64,000 nucleotides of DNA from Actibacterium lipolyticum (lineage in GTDB: Bacteria; Pseudomonadota; Alphaproteobacteria; Rhodobacterales; Rhodobacteraceae). A model generated the notes under the pieces. It was not told the DNA's origin. It made no database searches and saw nothing but the letters and a program-made list of their open reading frames with translations. Location: the NCBI RefSeq assembly GCF_900184935.1, contig NZ_FXYE01000001.1, forward strand, positions 1,054,001-1,118,000. The letters run 5' to 3'. Below, piece by piece: positions 1 through 8,575 of this stretch. How positions within the stretch are numbered: position 1 is the stretch's first letter; every line of letters starts with the position of its first letter. Position numbers and translations under genes: made by a program.

Positions 1-416
1 TGCGGGTTGTCGATCACCAGATCGTTCCAGCCCATATGCGGCACCTTCATCGCCGGATCGCTGGGCGCGATTTTCACAACCTCGCCGCCGATCCAGTCAA
101 AACCGGGGGTGTCTTCGTATTCCAGCCCGCGGGTGGCCAGCATTTGCATGCCTATGCAGATCCCCAAGAAGGGTTTGCCGCCCTTGATGACAGCGTCTTC
201 AATGGCTTCGAACAGGCCGCGATGGTCAAACAGCTCTTTACGGCAAGCAGGGAACGCACCGTCGCCGGGCAGCACGATACGGTCCGCCCCACGAACGGTG
301 TCAGGGTCAGAGGTCACGATGACATCGCCCGCGCCGGTTTCCTGCGCGACACGTTCAAACGCCTTCTGGGCCGAGTGCAGGTTGCCCGACTCGTAATCTA
401 CAATGGCTGTCAGCAT
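1..416 (-). CDS. hisH: Imidazole glycerol phosphate synthase subunit HisH (partial, 3' end outside window)
   Basis: This is the glutaminase subunit of IGP synthase, which makes ammonia from glutamine for HisF in histidine biosynthesis. The visible 138 residues run from ATG at 416 to the left edge; full-length HisH is about 210 residues, so the C-terminal part with the catalytic His/Glu lies outside. The class I glutamine-amidotransferase nucleophile sits in GICIGMQML at about residue 87, and the segment PHMGWNDL near the cut end is typical of HisH. It starts 5 bp after the hisB stop on the same strand, so the two are almost certainly one operon. Confidence 0.95.
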   Translation of the reverse strand, partial: MLTAIVDYESGNLHSAQKAFERVAQETGAGDVIVTSDPDTVRGADRIVLPGDGAFPACRKELFDHRGLFEAIEDAVIKGGKPFLGICIGMQMLATRGLEYEDTPGFDWIGGEVVKIAPSDPAMKVPHMGWNDLVIDNP

Positions 417-421
417 CGGCG

Positions 422-1009
422 TTACAGGGCCCCTTTGGTGGAAGGGATCGCATCGGCCTTGCGCGGGTCAGTCTCAACCGCTTCACGCAGCGCGCGGGCG
501 ACCGATTTGAACGCCGCTTCGGCGATGTGGTGGCTGTTGAAACCGTGCAGTGCATCAATGTGCAACGTGATCCCGCCGTGCGTGGACAGCGCCTGAAAGA
601 ATTCGCGCACCAATTCGGTGTCGAATGTGCCGATCTTGGCGGTCGGGAAATCGACGTTCCAAATCAGAAACGGGCGCGCCGAAAGGTCCAGCGCGGTGCG
701 TATCTGTGCATCATCCATTGCCAACAGGCACGAACCATACCGGCGGATGCCCGTTTTGTCGCCCAACGCCTTTACCAAGGCCTGACCAATGGCGATGCCG
801 GTATCTTCGACCGTGTGGTGATCATCGATATGGTAATCACCCGTCGCGCGGATGGTCATATCAATCAGTGAGTGGCGCGAAAGCTGATCCAGCATGTGGT
901 CAAAGAACCCAACGCCGGTCTGGTTGTCGTAAACACCTGTCCCGTCGAGGTTAATCTCGACGTTGATTTCGGTTTCGGCTGTCTTGCGTGTGATGGTTGC
1001 CGTGCGCAT
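422..1009 (-). CDS. hisB: Imidazoleglycerol-phosphate dehydratase HisB
   Basis: This enzyme dehydrates imidazole glycerol phosphate to imidazole acetol phosphate, step 6 of histidine synthesis, using two Mn ions in a cytoplasmic 24-mer. The product is 195 residues, the normal size for the monofunctional enzyme with no fused HisB-N phosphatase. The two metal-binding signatures are visible as [10 protein letters not shown] in the N-terminal half and [10 protein letters not shown] in the C-terminal half, together with [12 protein letters not shown] at 1009 follows a purine-rich GGAGTGGGCC stretch. hisH follows 5 bp downstream. Confidence 0.97.
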   Translation of the reverse strand: MRTATITRKTAETEINVEINLDGTGVYDNQTGVGFFDHMLDQLSRHSLIDMTIRATGDYHIDDHHTVEDTGIAIGQALVKALGDKTGIRRYGSCLLAMDDAQIRTALDLSARPFLIWNVDFPTAKIGTFDTELVREFFQALSTHGGITLHIDALHGFNSHHIAEAAFKSVARALREAVETDPRKADAIPSTKGAL

Positions 1010-1083
1010 GGCCCACTCCTGACTATTCTTCGCGCCTTATAGGCGAGGGGGCAGGGGCCGCCAAGCCCCGCAGGGCGCAAACG

Positions 1084-1111
1084 AAAAAAGCACACCCGAA
1101 GGTGTGCTTTT
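1084..1111 (-). terminator. Rho-independent terminator of tRNA-Gly (left copy)
   Basis: Read on the minus strand this is a 7-bp stem GCACACC/GGTGTGC closed by a UUCG tetraloop and followed by six T residues, a textbook intrinsic terminator. It lies about 26 bp beyond the CCA end of the tRNA. Confidence 0.85.
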
Positions 1112-1136
1112 CGTCATCCCCCAAAAGGGAGGAAAT

Positions 1137-1211
1137 TGGAGCGGGCGAGGCGATTCGAACGCCCGACCCTAACCTTGGCAAGGTTATGCTCTACCCCTGA
1201 GCTACGCCCGC
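1137..1211 (-). tRNA. tRNA-Gly(GCC), copy 1
   Basis: The minus strand folds as a 75-nt cloverleaf with CCA encoded. The acceptor stem pairs GCGGGCG with CGCCCGC, the D arm contains AGCTCAGGGGTAGAGC, the anticodon loop reads CTTGCCAAG (anticodon GCC), and the T arm contains GTTCGAATC. It is identical to the copy at 3749-3823. Confidence 0.97.
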
Positions 1212-1338
1212 ATCCTTGGGTGAGGCGGGGTTTACATCCTGCCGCGCGGGGCTGCAAGGGGGAAGTTGCGGAAATTTTCAGAGAGGGCGGTGGCAGCCCG
1301 TGTTCGACAGTTGGGGGCTTGGAACAGACCACGATAAC

Positions 1339-1728
1339 TTAGATTTGGGCAGCGATCGCTGCCTTGTCGATTATGGACCAGACATCCTGAATTTTGCCAT
1401 TTTTGAATTCGTAAAACACATTCTCTTCGAACTGAACCCGCGTTCCGTTAACGGGTAGGCCAAACAAGTTTCCGATCGGCGTGCAATCAAACGTCAGGCC
1501 GCTGGCGATCATTGGGGGCTCACAAACAAGACGTGTGATGTTGAAGGAAAGATCGGGGATCGCTTTGAAGTCTTCAACGAGCATGCTTTTGTACCCGCTC
1601 AGGCCGATGCACTTTCCGTTGTGCTGGACGTCGTCGGCCACATAGCGATGTAGGTTCACCCAATCTTGGGAATTCAGGCAGGCGATATATCCACGATAGA
1701 GGTCTGCAATTTCGTCGTGCGTCATCAA
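1339..1728 (-). CDS. SnoaL-like / NTF2-fold protein
   Basis: A protein of 129 residues (128 if the second Met is used) with the length and pattern of the SnoaL/NTF2-like superfamily: an N-terminal helix pair (DEIADLYRGYIACL), then alternating strands ending in FEENVFYEFKNGKIQDVW, the usual closing hairpin. Members act as small cyclases, isomerases or binding proteins, so no substrate can be named. It is the last gene of the minus-strand set inside the tRNA-Gly-flanked cassette, 92 bp after the membrane-protein gene, and may have its own promoter. Confidence 0.7.
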   Translation of the reverse strand: MMTHDEIADLYRGYIACLNSQDWVNLHRYVADDVQHNGKCIGLSGYKSMLVEDFKAIPDLSFNITRLVCEPPMIASGLTFDCTPIGNLFGLPVNGTRVQFEENVFYEFKNGKIQDVWSIIDKAAIAAQI

Positions 1729-1820
1729 ATTACCTCGGTACTTCAGCGCTATAGGTTAACAAAGCCGCGTAAGGCAATAATCGCAAGTGCACTGGCGCAC
1801 GGGCATCCCCGGGTAATGGT

Positions 1821-2372
1821 TTAATCGCGCTGAACTATGCGCACGTCGTTCTGCGGGTCAGTTCGCTGGTCAAGCTCATAACGCCGGTAGGGAATGCCGC
1901 GATCTTTCAATTCGTCAAAAACGCGATGCGGGTTGATGCCTGCGGTCTCTTGCGTGATGGTTTGATGCCCCCCGTCGTGGAGGTGGATTTCAAACGTCGT
2001 CTCGACCGTCGTGCTTTCGTCCGTCCCTTTGGTCATCGTTTCAAGCCTGACGAGCTCGGCTATGTTGCTAAGTGGGATGTCCAGAGGGAACTGTTTGTTC
2101 GGAACTGCGGTTTCCCAGATCAGCCTGTCCTCGCTGATCGAAACTCTCCAGCGCCCCTTGGTTGAAAGCACGCGCAGCATTTTAAACAGGGTCAAAGCAA
2201 ACAGAACCGCGCCGAAGATTGCCGCGATCAGAAAGACGCCGTTGGCCCACGTTGGCAAATTCTCAGCCGGGCGAATTCCGAAAAAGTAGACGGCAGGAAA
2301 TGCGCATCCCGATAACAAGCTCGGGATGTGATACGCCGCGACGCGTCCACGTGATGCTTCAATGGTCGTCAT
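1821..2372 (-). CDS. Small membrane protein with a cytoplasmic PH-like domain (hypothetical)
   Basis: I do not recognise a named family. The 183-residue product has two hydrophobic segments near residues 15-32 and 43-66 (the second around GVFLIAAIFGAVLFALT), followed by a soluble beta-rich domain with WRVSISEDRLIWE and LSNIAELVRLE. That pattern resembles the bacterial PH-like domain fused to a membrane hairpin. It starts 37 bp after the stop of the WYL regulator on the same strand, with GAGGAAG upstream of the ATG, so it is probably co-transcribed with it. Confidence 0.6.
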   Translation of the reverse strand: MTTIEASRGRVAAYHIPSLLSGCAFPAVYFFGIRPAENLPTWANGVFLIAAIFGAVLFALTLFKMLRVLSTKGRWRVSISEDRLIWETAVPNKQFPLDIPLSNIAELVRLETMTKGTDESTTVETTFEIHLHDGGHQTITQETAGINPHRVFDELKDRGIPYRRYELDQRTDPQNDVRIVQRD

Positions 2373-2409
2373 GAACTTCCTCTGGCGCGTTGCCCGAACC
2401 CCAATTTAC

Positions 2410-3135
2410 TCACTTCCTTGATGGTAAGTCATTGAAAGGGCAAACATCATTCTCGAACGGGACATGGCGTTGCCGAAACGGCGCGCCTTCGATGGTGACG
2501 GGTTTGCTGATCCGGTCCATCCGGAAGTGGCGGAAATCTTCGCGCGCGGGGTCCCATGCCACCAAATACCACAATGGCGAAAGGATGAGCATGGCTTGCG
2601 GCTCCACCTCGCGGTTGGTCTTTGCTCCTTTGGCATCGCGATATTCAAACCGAAGGTGAAACCGTTGAAGAAACGCCGTCTCGAAGGCAGGAAGCAACGC
2701 GGGATCAATCGGTTTTATATCCGATATGTCCTGTTGCGGTGACAGCCGACCAATATGCAAACAATCAAGGAACCGGCGCAAATCACGCACTTTGTCCGAC
2801 GGCAGGGCCTTTTCGATCTTCGCAAGCCCCGAATCCGCCAGATCGGAAAACGGAAGGCTTTGCGCAGCACGCATCGCGGCAACGCTGATCAGAAGAGCAA
2901 ACACCTCGGCCACTGACAGCCGCGCCTTGGTTTGTACCGACTGCGGGTCAAGCTGCACGCCGCCGCCGCGCCCGCTTTCGGAATGGATGACGAAGCCTTC
3001 GTCGCGCAATGCGCCGATGTCGCGCAGGATCGTGCGCCGCGAGGCGCCGACCTCTGCGGCCAGCGCGTCGATTGTTGACGTTCCATTGCGGCGCAGGCTG
3101 CGCACAATTGCATCATGGCGAAGGCGAATATTCAT
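2410..3135 (-). CDS. WYL-domain helix-turn-helix transcriptional regulator (YafY type)
   Basis: The 241-residue product has an N-terminal winged HTH (about residues 1-60, with TIDALAAEVGASRRTILRDI as recognition region) and a C-terminal WYL-type sensor domain, where LSPLWYLVAWDPAR corresponds to the WYL core and FRHFRMDRI follows. Such proteins are single-component regulators, often ligand-sensing and often acting on adjacent genes. It is divergent from the RidA gene (89 bp between starts), so an operator in 3136-3223 that controls both directions is likely. This is inferred from layout. Confidence 0.85.
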   Translation of the reverse strand: MNIRLRHDAIVRSLRRNGTSTIDALAAEVGASRRTILRDIGALRDEGFVIHSESGRGGGVQLDPQSVQTKARLSVAEVFALLISVAAMRAAQSLPFSDLADSGLAKIEKALPSDKVRDLRRFLDCLHIGRLSPQQDISDIKPIDPALLPAFETAFLQRFHLRFEYRDAKGAKTNREVEPQAMLILSPLWYLVAWDPAREDFRHFRMDRISKPVTIEGAPFRQRHVPFENDVCPFNDLPSRK

Positions 3136-3223
3136 TTCTACAGACTAACACATTTGGTGACAAAGTTTGGCACCATTTCGTTCTATCCGTTTTTCAGGCT
3201 TTTGAAAGAAGGAGATAGCGACG

Positions 3224-3619
3224 ATGCAACGTACCGCAGTAAACCCTTGGAACTGGTCCCTAAATCTTGGTTACAACCAAGCCGAGATTGTTACCGGTAC
3301 ATCGCGACAGTTGATCTGTGCTGGCCAAACGTCCGTTGATGGCGAAGGCAACCCTCAGCACCTTGGTGACATGCGCGGTCAGATCGGCTTGGCCTTGGAT
3401 AACCTAGAGGCTGTGCTGCATGGCGCGAATATGGATCTAGGCAACATCATTCGGCTGGGCGTCTTCGCAACCGATGTGGATGAGGCGTTGAAGAATTTCG
3501 ATCTGCTGGGGATGCGTTTTGGTCCGATCCAATGCGCGCCACCGATGACATTGCTGGGCGTTACTCGGCTTGCCATCCCCGGTTTGCTGTTCGAAATCGA
3601 GGCCACCGCAGCAGCCTGA
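3224..3619 (+). CDS. RidA family protein (enamine/imine deaminase-like)
   Basis: A protein of 131 residues in the RidA/YjgF fold. Family members hydrolyse reactive 2-aminoacrylate and related enamines made by PLP enzymes. Visible hallmarks are AGQTSVDGEGNP near the N-terminus, the middle helix VLHGANMDLGNIIRLGVF, and the C-terminal TRLAIPGLLFEIEA, whose Arg and Glu match the conserved catalytic Arg and Glu region. A strong ribosome binding site GAAGGAGA precedes the ATG. It faces away from the WYL regulator and ends shortly before the second tRNA-Gly block. Confidence 0.88.
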   Translation: MQRTAVNPWNWSLNLGYNQAEIVTGTSRQLICAGQTSVDGEGNPQHLGDMRGQIGLALDNLEAVLHGANMDLGNIIRLGVFATDVDEALKNFDLLGMRFGPIQCAPPMTLLGVTRLAIPGLLFEIEATAAA

Positions 3620-3695
3620 TTGGGCATCTGATGCAAACAGCCATTCAGCGATGGGCGCTGGATGGCTGCATCGCCGCAAAGCTGTTCCCGAAACG

Positions 3696-3723
3696 AAAAA
3701 AGCACACCCGAAGGTGTGCTTTT
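3696..3723 (-). terminator. Rho-independent terminator of tRNA-Gly (right copy)
   Basis: Same 7-bp stem, UUCG loop and T6 tail as at 1084-1111, read on the minus strand. It also lies downstream of the convergent ridA gene and could terminate from both sides, because the plus strand has a shorter T4 tail. Confidence 0.85.
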
Positions 3724-3748
3724 CGTCATCCCCCAAAAGGGAGGAAAT

Positions 3749-3823
3749 TGGAGCGGGCGAGGCGATTCGAACGCCCGACCCTAACCTTGGCAAGGTTATG
3801 CTCTACCCCTGAGCTACGCCCGC
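3749..3823 (-). tRNA. tRNA-Gly(GCC), copy 2
   Basis: A 75-nt cloverleaf with encoded CCA, anticodon GCC in CTTGCCAAG, identical to the copy at 1137-1211. All arms pair, so both genes look functional. Confidence 0.97.
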
Positions 3824-3900
3824 ATCCTTGGGTGAGGCATCATCTAGTAATTCAGCCGAGGGGCTGCAAGTGAAAAATGCGCCCCTCGTGCAGAAATCTG

Positions 3901-4614
3901 TCACCTTGCCCGTCGCTTTTGGCGAAGCAGGTTCAGCACCTCAACCGCGCCGGCGAAAACCATCGCGGCATAGATGAAGCCACGTTCGATGTGATGATGC
4001 AGCCCGTCGGCAACCAGTGCCATGCCGACCATCACCAAAAACGCCAACGCAAGCATCTTGGTCGAAGGGTGATCCTCGACGAATTTCGCAATTGGTTCTG
4101 CGGCAACCATCATTACCAAAATGGCAACGACAACGGCGGCGACCATGACTTCCAGATGATCCGCGATGCCGACGGCGGTGATGACGCTGTCCAGTGAAAA
4201 CACAAGGTCCAGAACCATGATCTGAGCGATAACGGCCATGAACGAGGCCGCCACGATGCTTGAACCATGCTCTTCCTCGCCCTCAACCTCATCAAAAATC
4301 TCGGTCGCGGCCTTCCAGATCAGGAACAAGCCACCGGCCAGCAGGATCAAGTCGCGCCACGACAGGTCGAACCCGGCGACGGTGAAAAAAGGTTCTGACA
4401 GGGAAACGATCCAAGCGATCGAAAACAGCAACGCAACGCGCAGTACCAACGCGCCGGTCAGCCCGATAAAGCGTGCGCGCGCGCGCTGTTCGTGTGGAAG
4501 GCGCTGTGCGGCGATGGAAATGAAGATGACGTTATCAACGCCCAGTACGATTTCTAGCACCGTCAGGGTCAGGAAAGACGCCCAGACAGCCGGATCCGAA
4601 AAAAGCTCAATCAT
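3901..4614 (-). CDS. TerC family integral membrane protein
   Basis: A protein of 237 residues with about seven hydrophobic segments. TerC hallmarks are LEIVLGVDNVIFISI after the first segment and the second acidic motif LDLVFSLDSVITAVGI. TerC proteins sit in the inner membrane and are linked to metal (Mn, tellurite) handling or metalation of exported enzymes; the exact role here is unknown. I chose ATG at 4614 because GAGGTCAATT precedes it and homology starts there; an upstream in-frame extension to 4857 only reads through the neighbouring gene. It follows the MAPEG gene by 8 bp. Confidence 0.9.
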   Translation of the reverse strand: MIELFSDPAVWASFLTLTVLEIVLGVDNVIFISIAAQRLPHEQRARARFIGLTGALVLRVALLFSIAWIVSLSEPFFTVAGFDLSWRDLILLAGGLFLIWKAATEIFDEVEGEEEHGSSIVAASFMAVIAQIMVLDLVFSLDSVITAVGIADHLEVMVAAVVVAILVMMVAAEPIAKFVEDHPSTKMLALAFLVMVGMALVADGLHHHIERGFIYAAMVFAGAVEVLNLLRQKRRAR

Positions 4615-4622
4615 AATTGACC

Positions 4623-5009
4623 TCAGAAAAGGGCGTGGCCGATGTTGGCCAACGCAGCAATGATAATCATCAAAAAGGTCAAAACCATACCCACAATACG
4701 CGCGTTCATCTTTTGTGGCGTCGCGCCAAGGCCGATTGGGTGAAGGATCCGGCCCCCCAACAGCATTAGCCCAAGCAAATGGACGACCCAATGTGGCGCG
4801 CCCTGAAGTTCGGCCATGCCCATCAGGATCAGCGCAAGTGGCGCGTATTCGGCGCAATTGCCTTGAACGCGGATGCGTTTGCTTAGCTCTGACTGATCAC
4901 CATCCCCGATCGAAACCTGTTTTTCCCGCCGGACCACAACCACGCGTGCGCTGAGGAAAACAAACAACAGGCCGATAAGGCCCGCGTACAGCGGTGTGAC
5001 AGAAATCAT
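4623..5009 (-). CDS. MAPEG family membrane protein
   Basis: A protein of 128 residues with four predicted transmembrane segments, beginning ISVTPLYAGLIGLLFVFLSARVV. The motif RVQGNCAEYAPLALILM and LLGGRILHPIGLG are typical of bacterial MAPEG (microsomal glutathione transferase-like) proteins. No substrate can be assigned. ATG at 5009 was chosen because GGAGA lies just upstream; the frame remains open to 5090 without family similarity. It is followed closely by terC and probably shares its transcript. Confidence 0.87.
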   Translation of the reverse strand: MISVTPLYAGLIGLLFVFLSARVVVVRREKQVSIGDGDQSELSKRIRVQGNCAEYAPLALILMGMAELQGAPHWVVHLLGLMLLGGRILHPIGLGATPQKMNARIVGMVLTFLMIIIAALANIGHALF

Positions 5010-5063
5010 GTGCGAGTCTCCGGTAGGGTATGTTCCTGATCGCCGGATAACGGGCATTCTGTC

Positions 5064-5088
5064 GGAAAACGGGGGCCCGAAGGCCCCC
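5064..5088 (-). terminator. Terminator downstream of pyruvate carboxylase
   Basis: On the minus strand this is GGGGGCC-UUCG-GGCCCCC followed by GTTTTCC. It sits 44 bp after the pyc stop and before the MAPEG gene, so it should separate the two transcription units. Confidence 0.75.
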
Positions 5089-5131
5089 ATCTTGTCGGTG
5101 TCGTCATAGGTTTGGCCCTTGGGCGGGCTAT

Positions 5132-8100
5132 CTATTCGAACTCTACCAACAGGTCTTTGGCGTCGATCTGTGCGCCGGGCGTAACGTGAACGGCTTTCAC
5201 CACCGCGTCGCGCTCTGCGTGGATGCCGGTTTCCATCTTCATCGCTTCGATGGTCAGCAGCATGTCGCCTTCTTTTACCTTTTGGCCGGGTGTCACAGCG
5301 ACACTGGCAACCGAACCGGGCATCGGCGCGCCGATGTGACTTGGATTGCCAAGTTCCGCCTTAGGACGTTTGGCAACGGTCGCCTTGGCTTTGCGGTTGG
5401 TCACACGGATAACGCGAGGCTGGCCGTTCAGTTCAAAGAACACCTTGGCTTCGCCGTCGTCGTTGGTTTCACCAACCGCCTGCATCCGAATTTCCAGCGT
5501 CTTGCCGGGGTCGATTTCGGCGGTAATCTCTTCCCCAGGCTCCATGCCATAGAAGAACGTGCGCGTCGGCAACGTGCGCACTGGGCCATACTGTTCATGG
5601 CGCGTTGCGTAATCCGTAAAGACCTTTGGGTACATCAAGTAGCCGTTCAGGTCTTCGTTATCGATGGCCTGACCGTCCAGCTTTGCCGAAAGCTCTGCCC
5701 GGGTTGCTTCCAGATCAACCGGCTTCAAGTGCTTGCCGGGGCGGGCGAGGTTCGGTTTTTCATCCTTCAGGATCTTTTTAAGGATCGAAGCAGGGAACCC
5801 ACCGGGAGGCTGGCCAAGGTTGCCGCGCATCATGTCGATCACGCTGTCTGGGAAGGACACATCGCTTTCAGGGTCTTCGACCTGCGCGCGTGTCAGGCCC
5901 TGACTGACCATCATCAGGGCCATGTCGCCAACCACTTTGGACGATGGCGTTACCTTTACGATGTCACCAAACATCTGGTTCACATCGGCATAGGTCTGCG
6001 CCACTTCGTGCCAGCGATCCTCTAGCCCCAATGAGCGTGCTTGCGCTTTCAGGTTGGTGAACTGCCCGCCGGGCATTTCGTGCAAGTAAACCTCGGATGC
6101 TGGGGCTTCCAGCCCGCTTTCGAACGCTGCGTATTGCGCGCGAACGCCTTCCCAATAGGTGCTGATTTCGCGGATCGCGCCGATATCCAGCCCGGTGTCG
6201 CGGTCAGTGTTGCGCAATGCTTCGACGATAGAGCCAAGGCAAGGCTGCGATGTCCCGCCCGAGAATGCGTCCATCGCTGTATCAACCGCATCAACGCCAG
6301 CCTCAGAGGCCGCCAAGATCGTCGCGGCCGCAATGCCCGATGTATCGTGCGTGTGGAAGTGGATCGGCAGGCCAACCTCTTCCTTCAAGGCGCGGACCAG
6401 TTGGCCAGCGGCGGCGGGTTTCAGCAGGCCTGCCATGTCTTTCAGGCCCAGAATATGCGCGCCAGCGTCCTTAAGCTCTTTACCCATCGCGACATAGTAT
6501 TTCAGGTCATACTTGGCGCGGTTCGGGTCCAGAATATCGCCGGTGTAACAAATGGTGCCTTCGCAGACTTTGCCACTTTCGATCACTGCATCCATCGCGA
6601 CGCGCATGTTTTCAACCCAGTTCAGGCTGTCAAACACGCGGAAGACATCAACGCCGGTTTCAGCGGCTTGTTTCACAAACGACTGCACCACGTTGTCAGG
6701 GTAGTTGGTATAGCCGACCCCGTTGGACGCACGCAAAAGCATCTGCGTCATCACGTTCGGAAGCGCACGGCGCAGGTCGCGCAGACGCTGCCATGGGCAT
6801 TCCTGCAAGAAGCGATAGGCCACATCGAACGTCGCACCGCCCCAGCATTCAACGCTGAACAGGCCCGGCAAGTTGGCGGCATAGGCAGGGGCCACCGCGA
6901 TCATATCAAGCGACCGCATGCGTGTGGCCAGCAAAGACTGGTGCCCGTCGCGCATCGTGGTGTCGGTCAGCAAAAGCTGCTTTTGCTCTGCCATCCAATC
7001 GGCAACGGCTTCTGGGCCGAATTCCTCGAGGATGGTGCGCGTGCCGGGAACCGGAGAACCCGTGCGCAATGCCGGAGGCTTCGGCGCCTTCAGTTCCGCT
7101 GCGGGCAGGGCGCGTCCTTCGGTTTCCGGGTGACCATTGACCGTGATGTCCGCGACATAGGTCAGAATCTTGGTCGCACGGTCTTTGCGACGCTCAAACT
7201 GGAACAATTCAGGCGTCTGGTCGATGAATTTGGTGTGGTATTCGTTGTTCAGAAACGTCGGATGTTTCAGCAGGTTTTCAACAAAAGCGATGTTGGTTGA
7301 AACCCCGCGAATACGGAATTCACGCAGCGCGCGATCCATCCGCGCGATGGCGGCTTCTGGCGTTGGGGCCCATGCTGTGACCTTGGTCAGCAGGCTGTCG
7401 TAGTAGCGCGTGATAACTGCGCCGGAATACGCCGTGCCACCGTCCAGACGAATGCCCATACCCGTGGCAGAACGATAAGTTGTGATCCGGCCATAGTCGG
7501 GGATGAAGTTGTTCATCGGGTCTTCGGTCGTGACGCGGCACTGCAGCGCGTGGCCCGAAAGTTCCACATCATATTGGGTTGCGACACCCGTCGCTTCGAC
7601 CAAGGACTTCCCTTCGGCGATCAGAATTTGCGCGCGAACGATATCAATGCCGGTGACTTCTTCGGTGACGGTGTGTTCAACCTGCACACGTGGGTTCACC
7701 TCAATGAAGTAAAATTCGCCGGTTTCCATATCCATCAGGAATTCGACGGTGCCCGCACATTCGTAATTCACATGCTCGCAAATCTTTTTACCCAGATTAC
7801 ACAAGCGTTCGCGCTGGGCTGATGACAGGTACGGGGCAGGGGCGCGCTCAACCACTTTCTGGTTGCGGCGCTGAACGGAACAGTCACGTTCCCACAGGTG
7901 ATAGATGTTGCCGTGGCTATCGCCCAGAATTTGCACTTCGACGTGGCGGGCGCGTTGGATCATCTTTTCCAGATAGCCTTCGCCGTTGCCAAATGCGGCT
8001 TCGGCTTCGCGGCGACCTTCGCGCACTTTTTCTTCCAACTCGTCCGGGCCTTCGATCGGGCGCATGCCGCGGCCACCGCCACCCCAGCTGGCTTTCAGCA

Positions 8101-8575
8101 TCAGGGGGTAACCAACCTTTTCAGCTTCGGCGCGGACGACATCCATGTCATCGCCAAGGACTTCGGTCGCGGGAATAACGGGTACGCCTGCTTCAATCGC
8201 GACGCGGCGCGCGCTGGCCTTATCGCCAAGGGCGCGCATTGTTTCAGCTTTGGGGCCGATAAAGGTCAGGCCAGCTTCTTCGCAGGCTTCGACGAAATCA
8301 GGGTTTTCCGAAAGAAGGCCGTAACCGGGATGGACAGCGTCGGCGCCTGACATCTTGGCGACGCGAATGATTTCTTCGATCGACAGATAGGCGGCAACAG
8401 GGCCCATGTCTTCGCCGATGCGGTACGCCTCGTCGGCTTTGAAGCGGTGAAGGCTAAGCTTATCCTCTTCGGCATAGACCGCTACGGTCCGTTTCCCCAT
8501 CTCGTTGGCTGCTCGCATAATGCGGATTGCGATTTCGCCTCGGTTGGCGATGAGGATTTTCTTGAAATCGGGCAT
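5132..8575 (-). CDS. pyc: Pyruvate carboxylase
   Basis: A 1147-residue single-chain enzyme that carboxylates pyruvate to oxaloacetate with biotin, ATP and bicarbonate, the main anaplerotic step in many roseobacters. Domain order is normal: biotin carboxylase (starting KILIANRGEIAIRIMRAA, with the ATP-grasp glycine loop in GGGGRGMR), carboxyltransferase (TTMRDGHQSLLATR, with HFHTHDT for the metal), and a C-terminal biotinyl domain with biotin-acceptor Lys about residue 1113 in EAMKMET. ATG at 8575 follows a good CAGGAGGGA site; 20 further upstream codons lack support. It is divergent from uvrD and monocistronic. Confidence 0.97.
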   Translation of the reverse strand: MPDFKKILIANRGEIAIRIMRAANEMGKRTVAVYAEEDKLSLHRFKADEAYRIGEDMGPVAAYLSIEEIIRVAKMSGADAVHPGYGLLSENPDFVEACEEAGLTFIGPKAETMRALGDKASARRVAIEAGVPVIPATEVLGDDMDVVRAEAEKVGYPLMLKASWGGGGRGMRPIEGPDELEEKVREGRREAEAAFGNGEGYLEKMIQRARHVEVQILGDSHGNIYHLWERDCSVQRRNQKVVERAPAPYLSSAQRERLCNLGKKICEHVNYECAGTVEFLMDMETGEFYFIEVNPRVQVEHTVTEEVTGIDIVRAQILIAEGKSLVEATGVATQYDVELSGHALQCRVTTEDPMNNFIPDYGRITTYRSATGMGIRLDGGTAYSGAVITRYYDSLLTKVTAWAPTPEAAIARMDRALREFRIRGVSTNIAFVENLLKHPTFLNNEYHTKFIDQTPELFQFERRKDRATKILTYVADITVNGHPETEGRALPAAELKAPKPPALRTGSPVPGTRTILEEFGPEAVADWMAEQKQLLLTDTTMRDGHQSLLATRMRSLDMIAVAPAYAANLPGLFSVECWGGATFDVAYRFLQECPWQRLRDLRRALPNVMTQMLLRASNGVGYTNYPDNVVQSFVKQAAETGVDVFRVFDSLNWVENMRVAMDAVIESGKVCEGTICYTGDILDPNRAKYDLKYYVAMGKELKDAGAHILGLKDMAGLLKPAAAGQLVRALKEEVGLPIHFHTHDTSGIAAATILAASEAGVDAVDTAMDAFSGGTSQPCLGSIVEALRNTDRDTGLDIGAIREISTYWEGVRAQYAAFESGLEAPASEVYLHEMPGGQFTNLKAQARSLGLEDRWHEVAQTYADVNQMFGDIVKVTPSSKVVGDMALMMVSQGLTRAQVEDPESDVSFPDSVIDMMRGNLGQPPGGFPASILKKILKDEKPNLARPGKHLKPVDLEATRAELSAKLDGQAIDNEDLNGYLMYPKVFTDYATRHEQYGPVRTLPTRTFFYGMEPGEEITAEIDPGKTLEIRMQAVGETNDDGEAKVFFELNGQPRVIRVTNRKAKATVAKRPKAELGNPSHIGAPMPGSVASVAVTPGQKVKEGDMLLTIEAMKMETGIHAERDAVVKAVHVTPGAQIDAKDLLVEFE

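Larger units (their letters stand above)
1079..1226. repeat. 148-bp perfect direct repeat, left copy (tRNA-Gly plus terminator)
   Basis: Bases 1079-1226 are identical base for base to 3691-3838, in the same orientation. The block holds a tRNA-Gly gene on the minus strand, its UUCG-loop terminator and about 15 bp upstream of the tRNA. Outside these limits the two contexts differ at once. The block is therefore a recent duplication or one kept identical by gene conversion. Confidence 0.95.
3691..3838. repeat. 148-bp perfect direct repeat, right copy (tRNA-Gly plus terminator)
   Basis: Identical to 1079-1226. With the left copy it brackets 1227-3690. Homologous recombination between the two copies would delete the cassette and leave one intact tRNA-Gly gene. 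Confidence 0.95.

Noticed and set aside
1079-3838. Insertion sequence or integrative element
   Set aside because: No transposase or integrase and no terminal inverted repeats; the bracketing repeats are complete tRNA genes with terminators.
4615-4857. N-terminal extension of the TerC protein to 4857
   Set aside because: The extension overlaps the MAPEG gene, is not hydrophobic and lacks similarity; a good ribosome site marks the start at 4614.
6041-7300. A 419-codon open frame antisense to pyc
   Set aside because: It lies wholly opposite conserved pyruvate carboxylase coding sequence, has no recognisable domain, and reflects high-GC codon usage.
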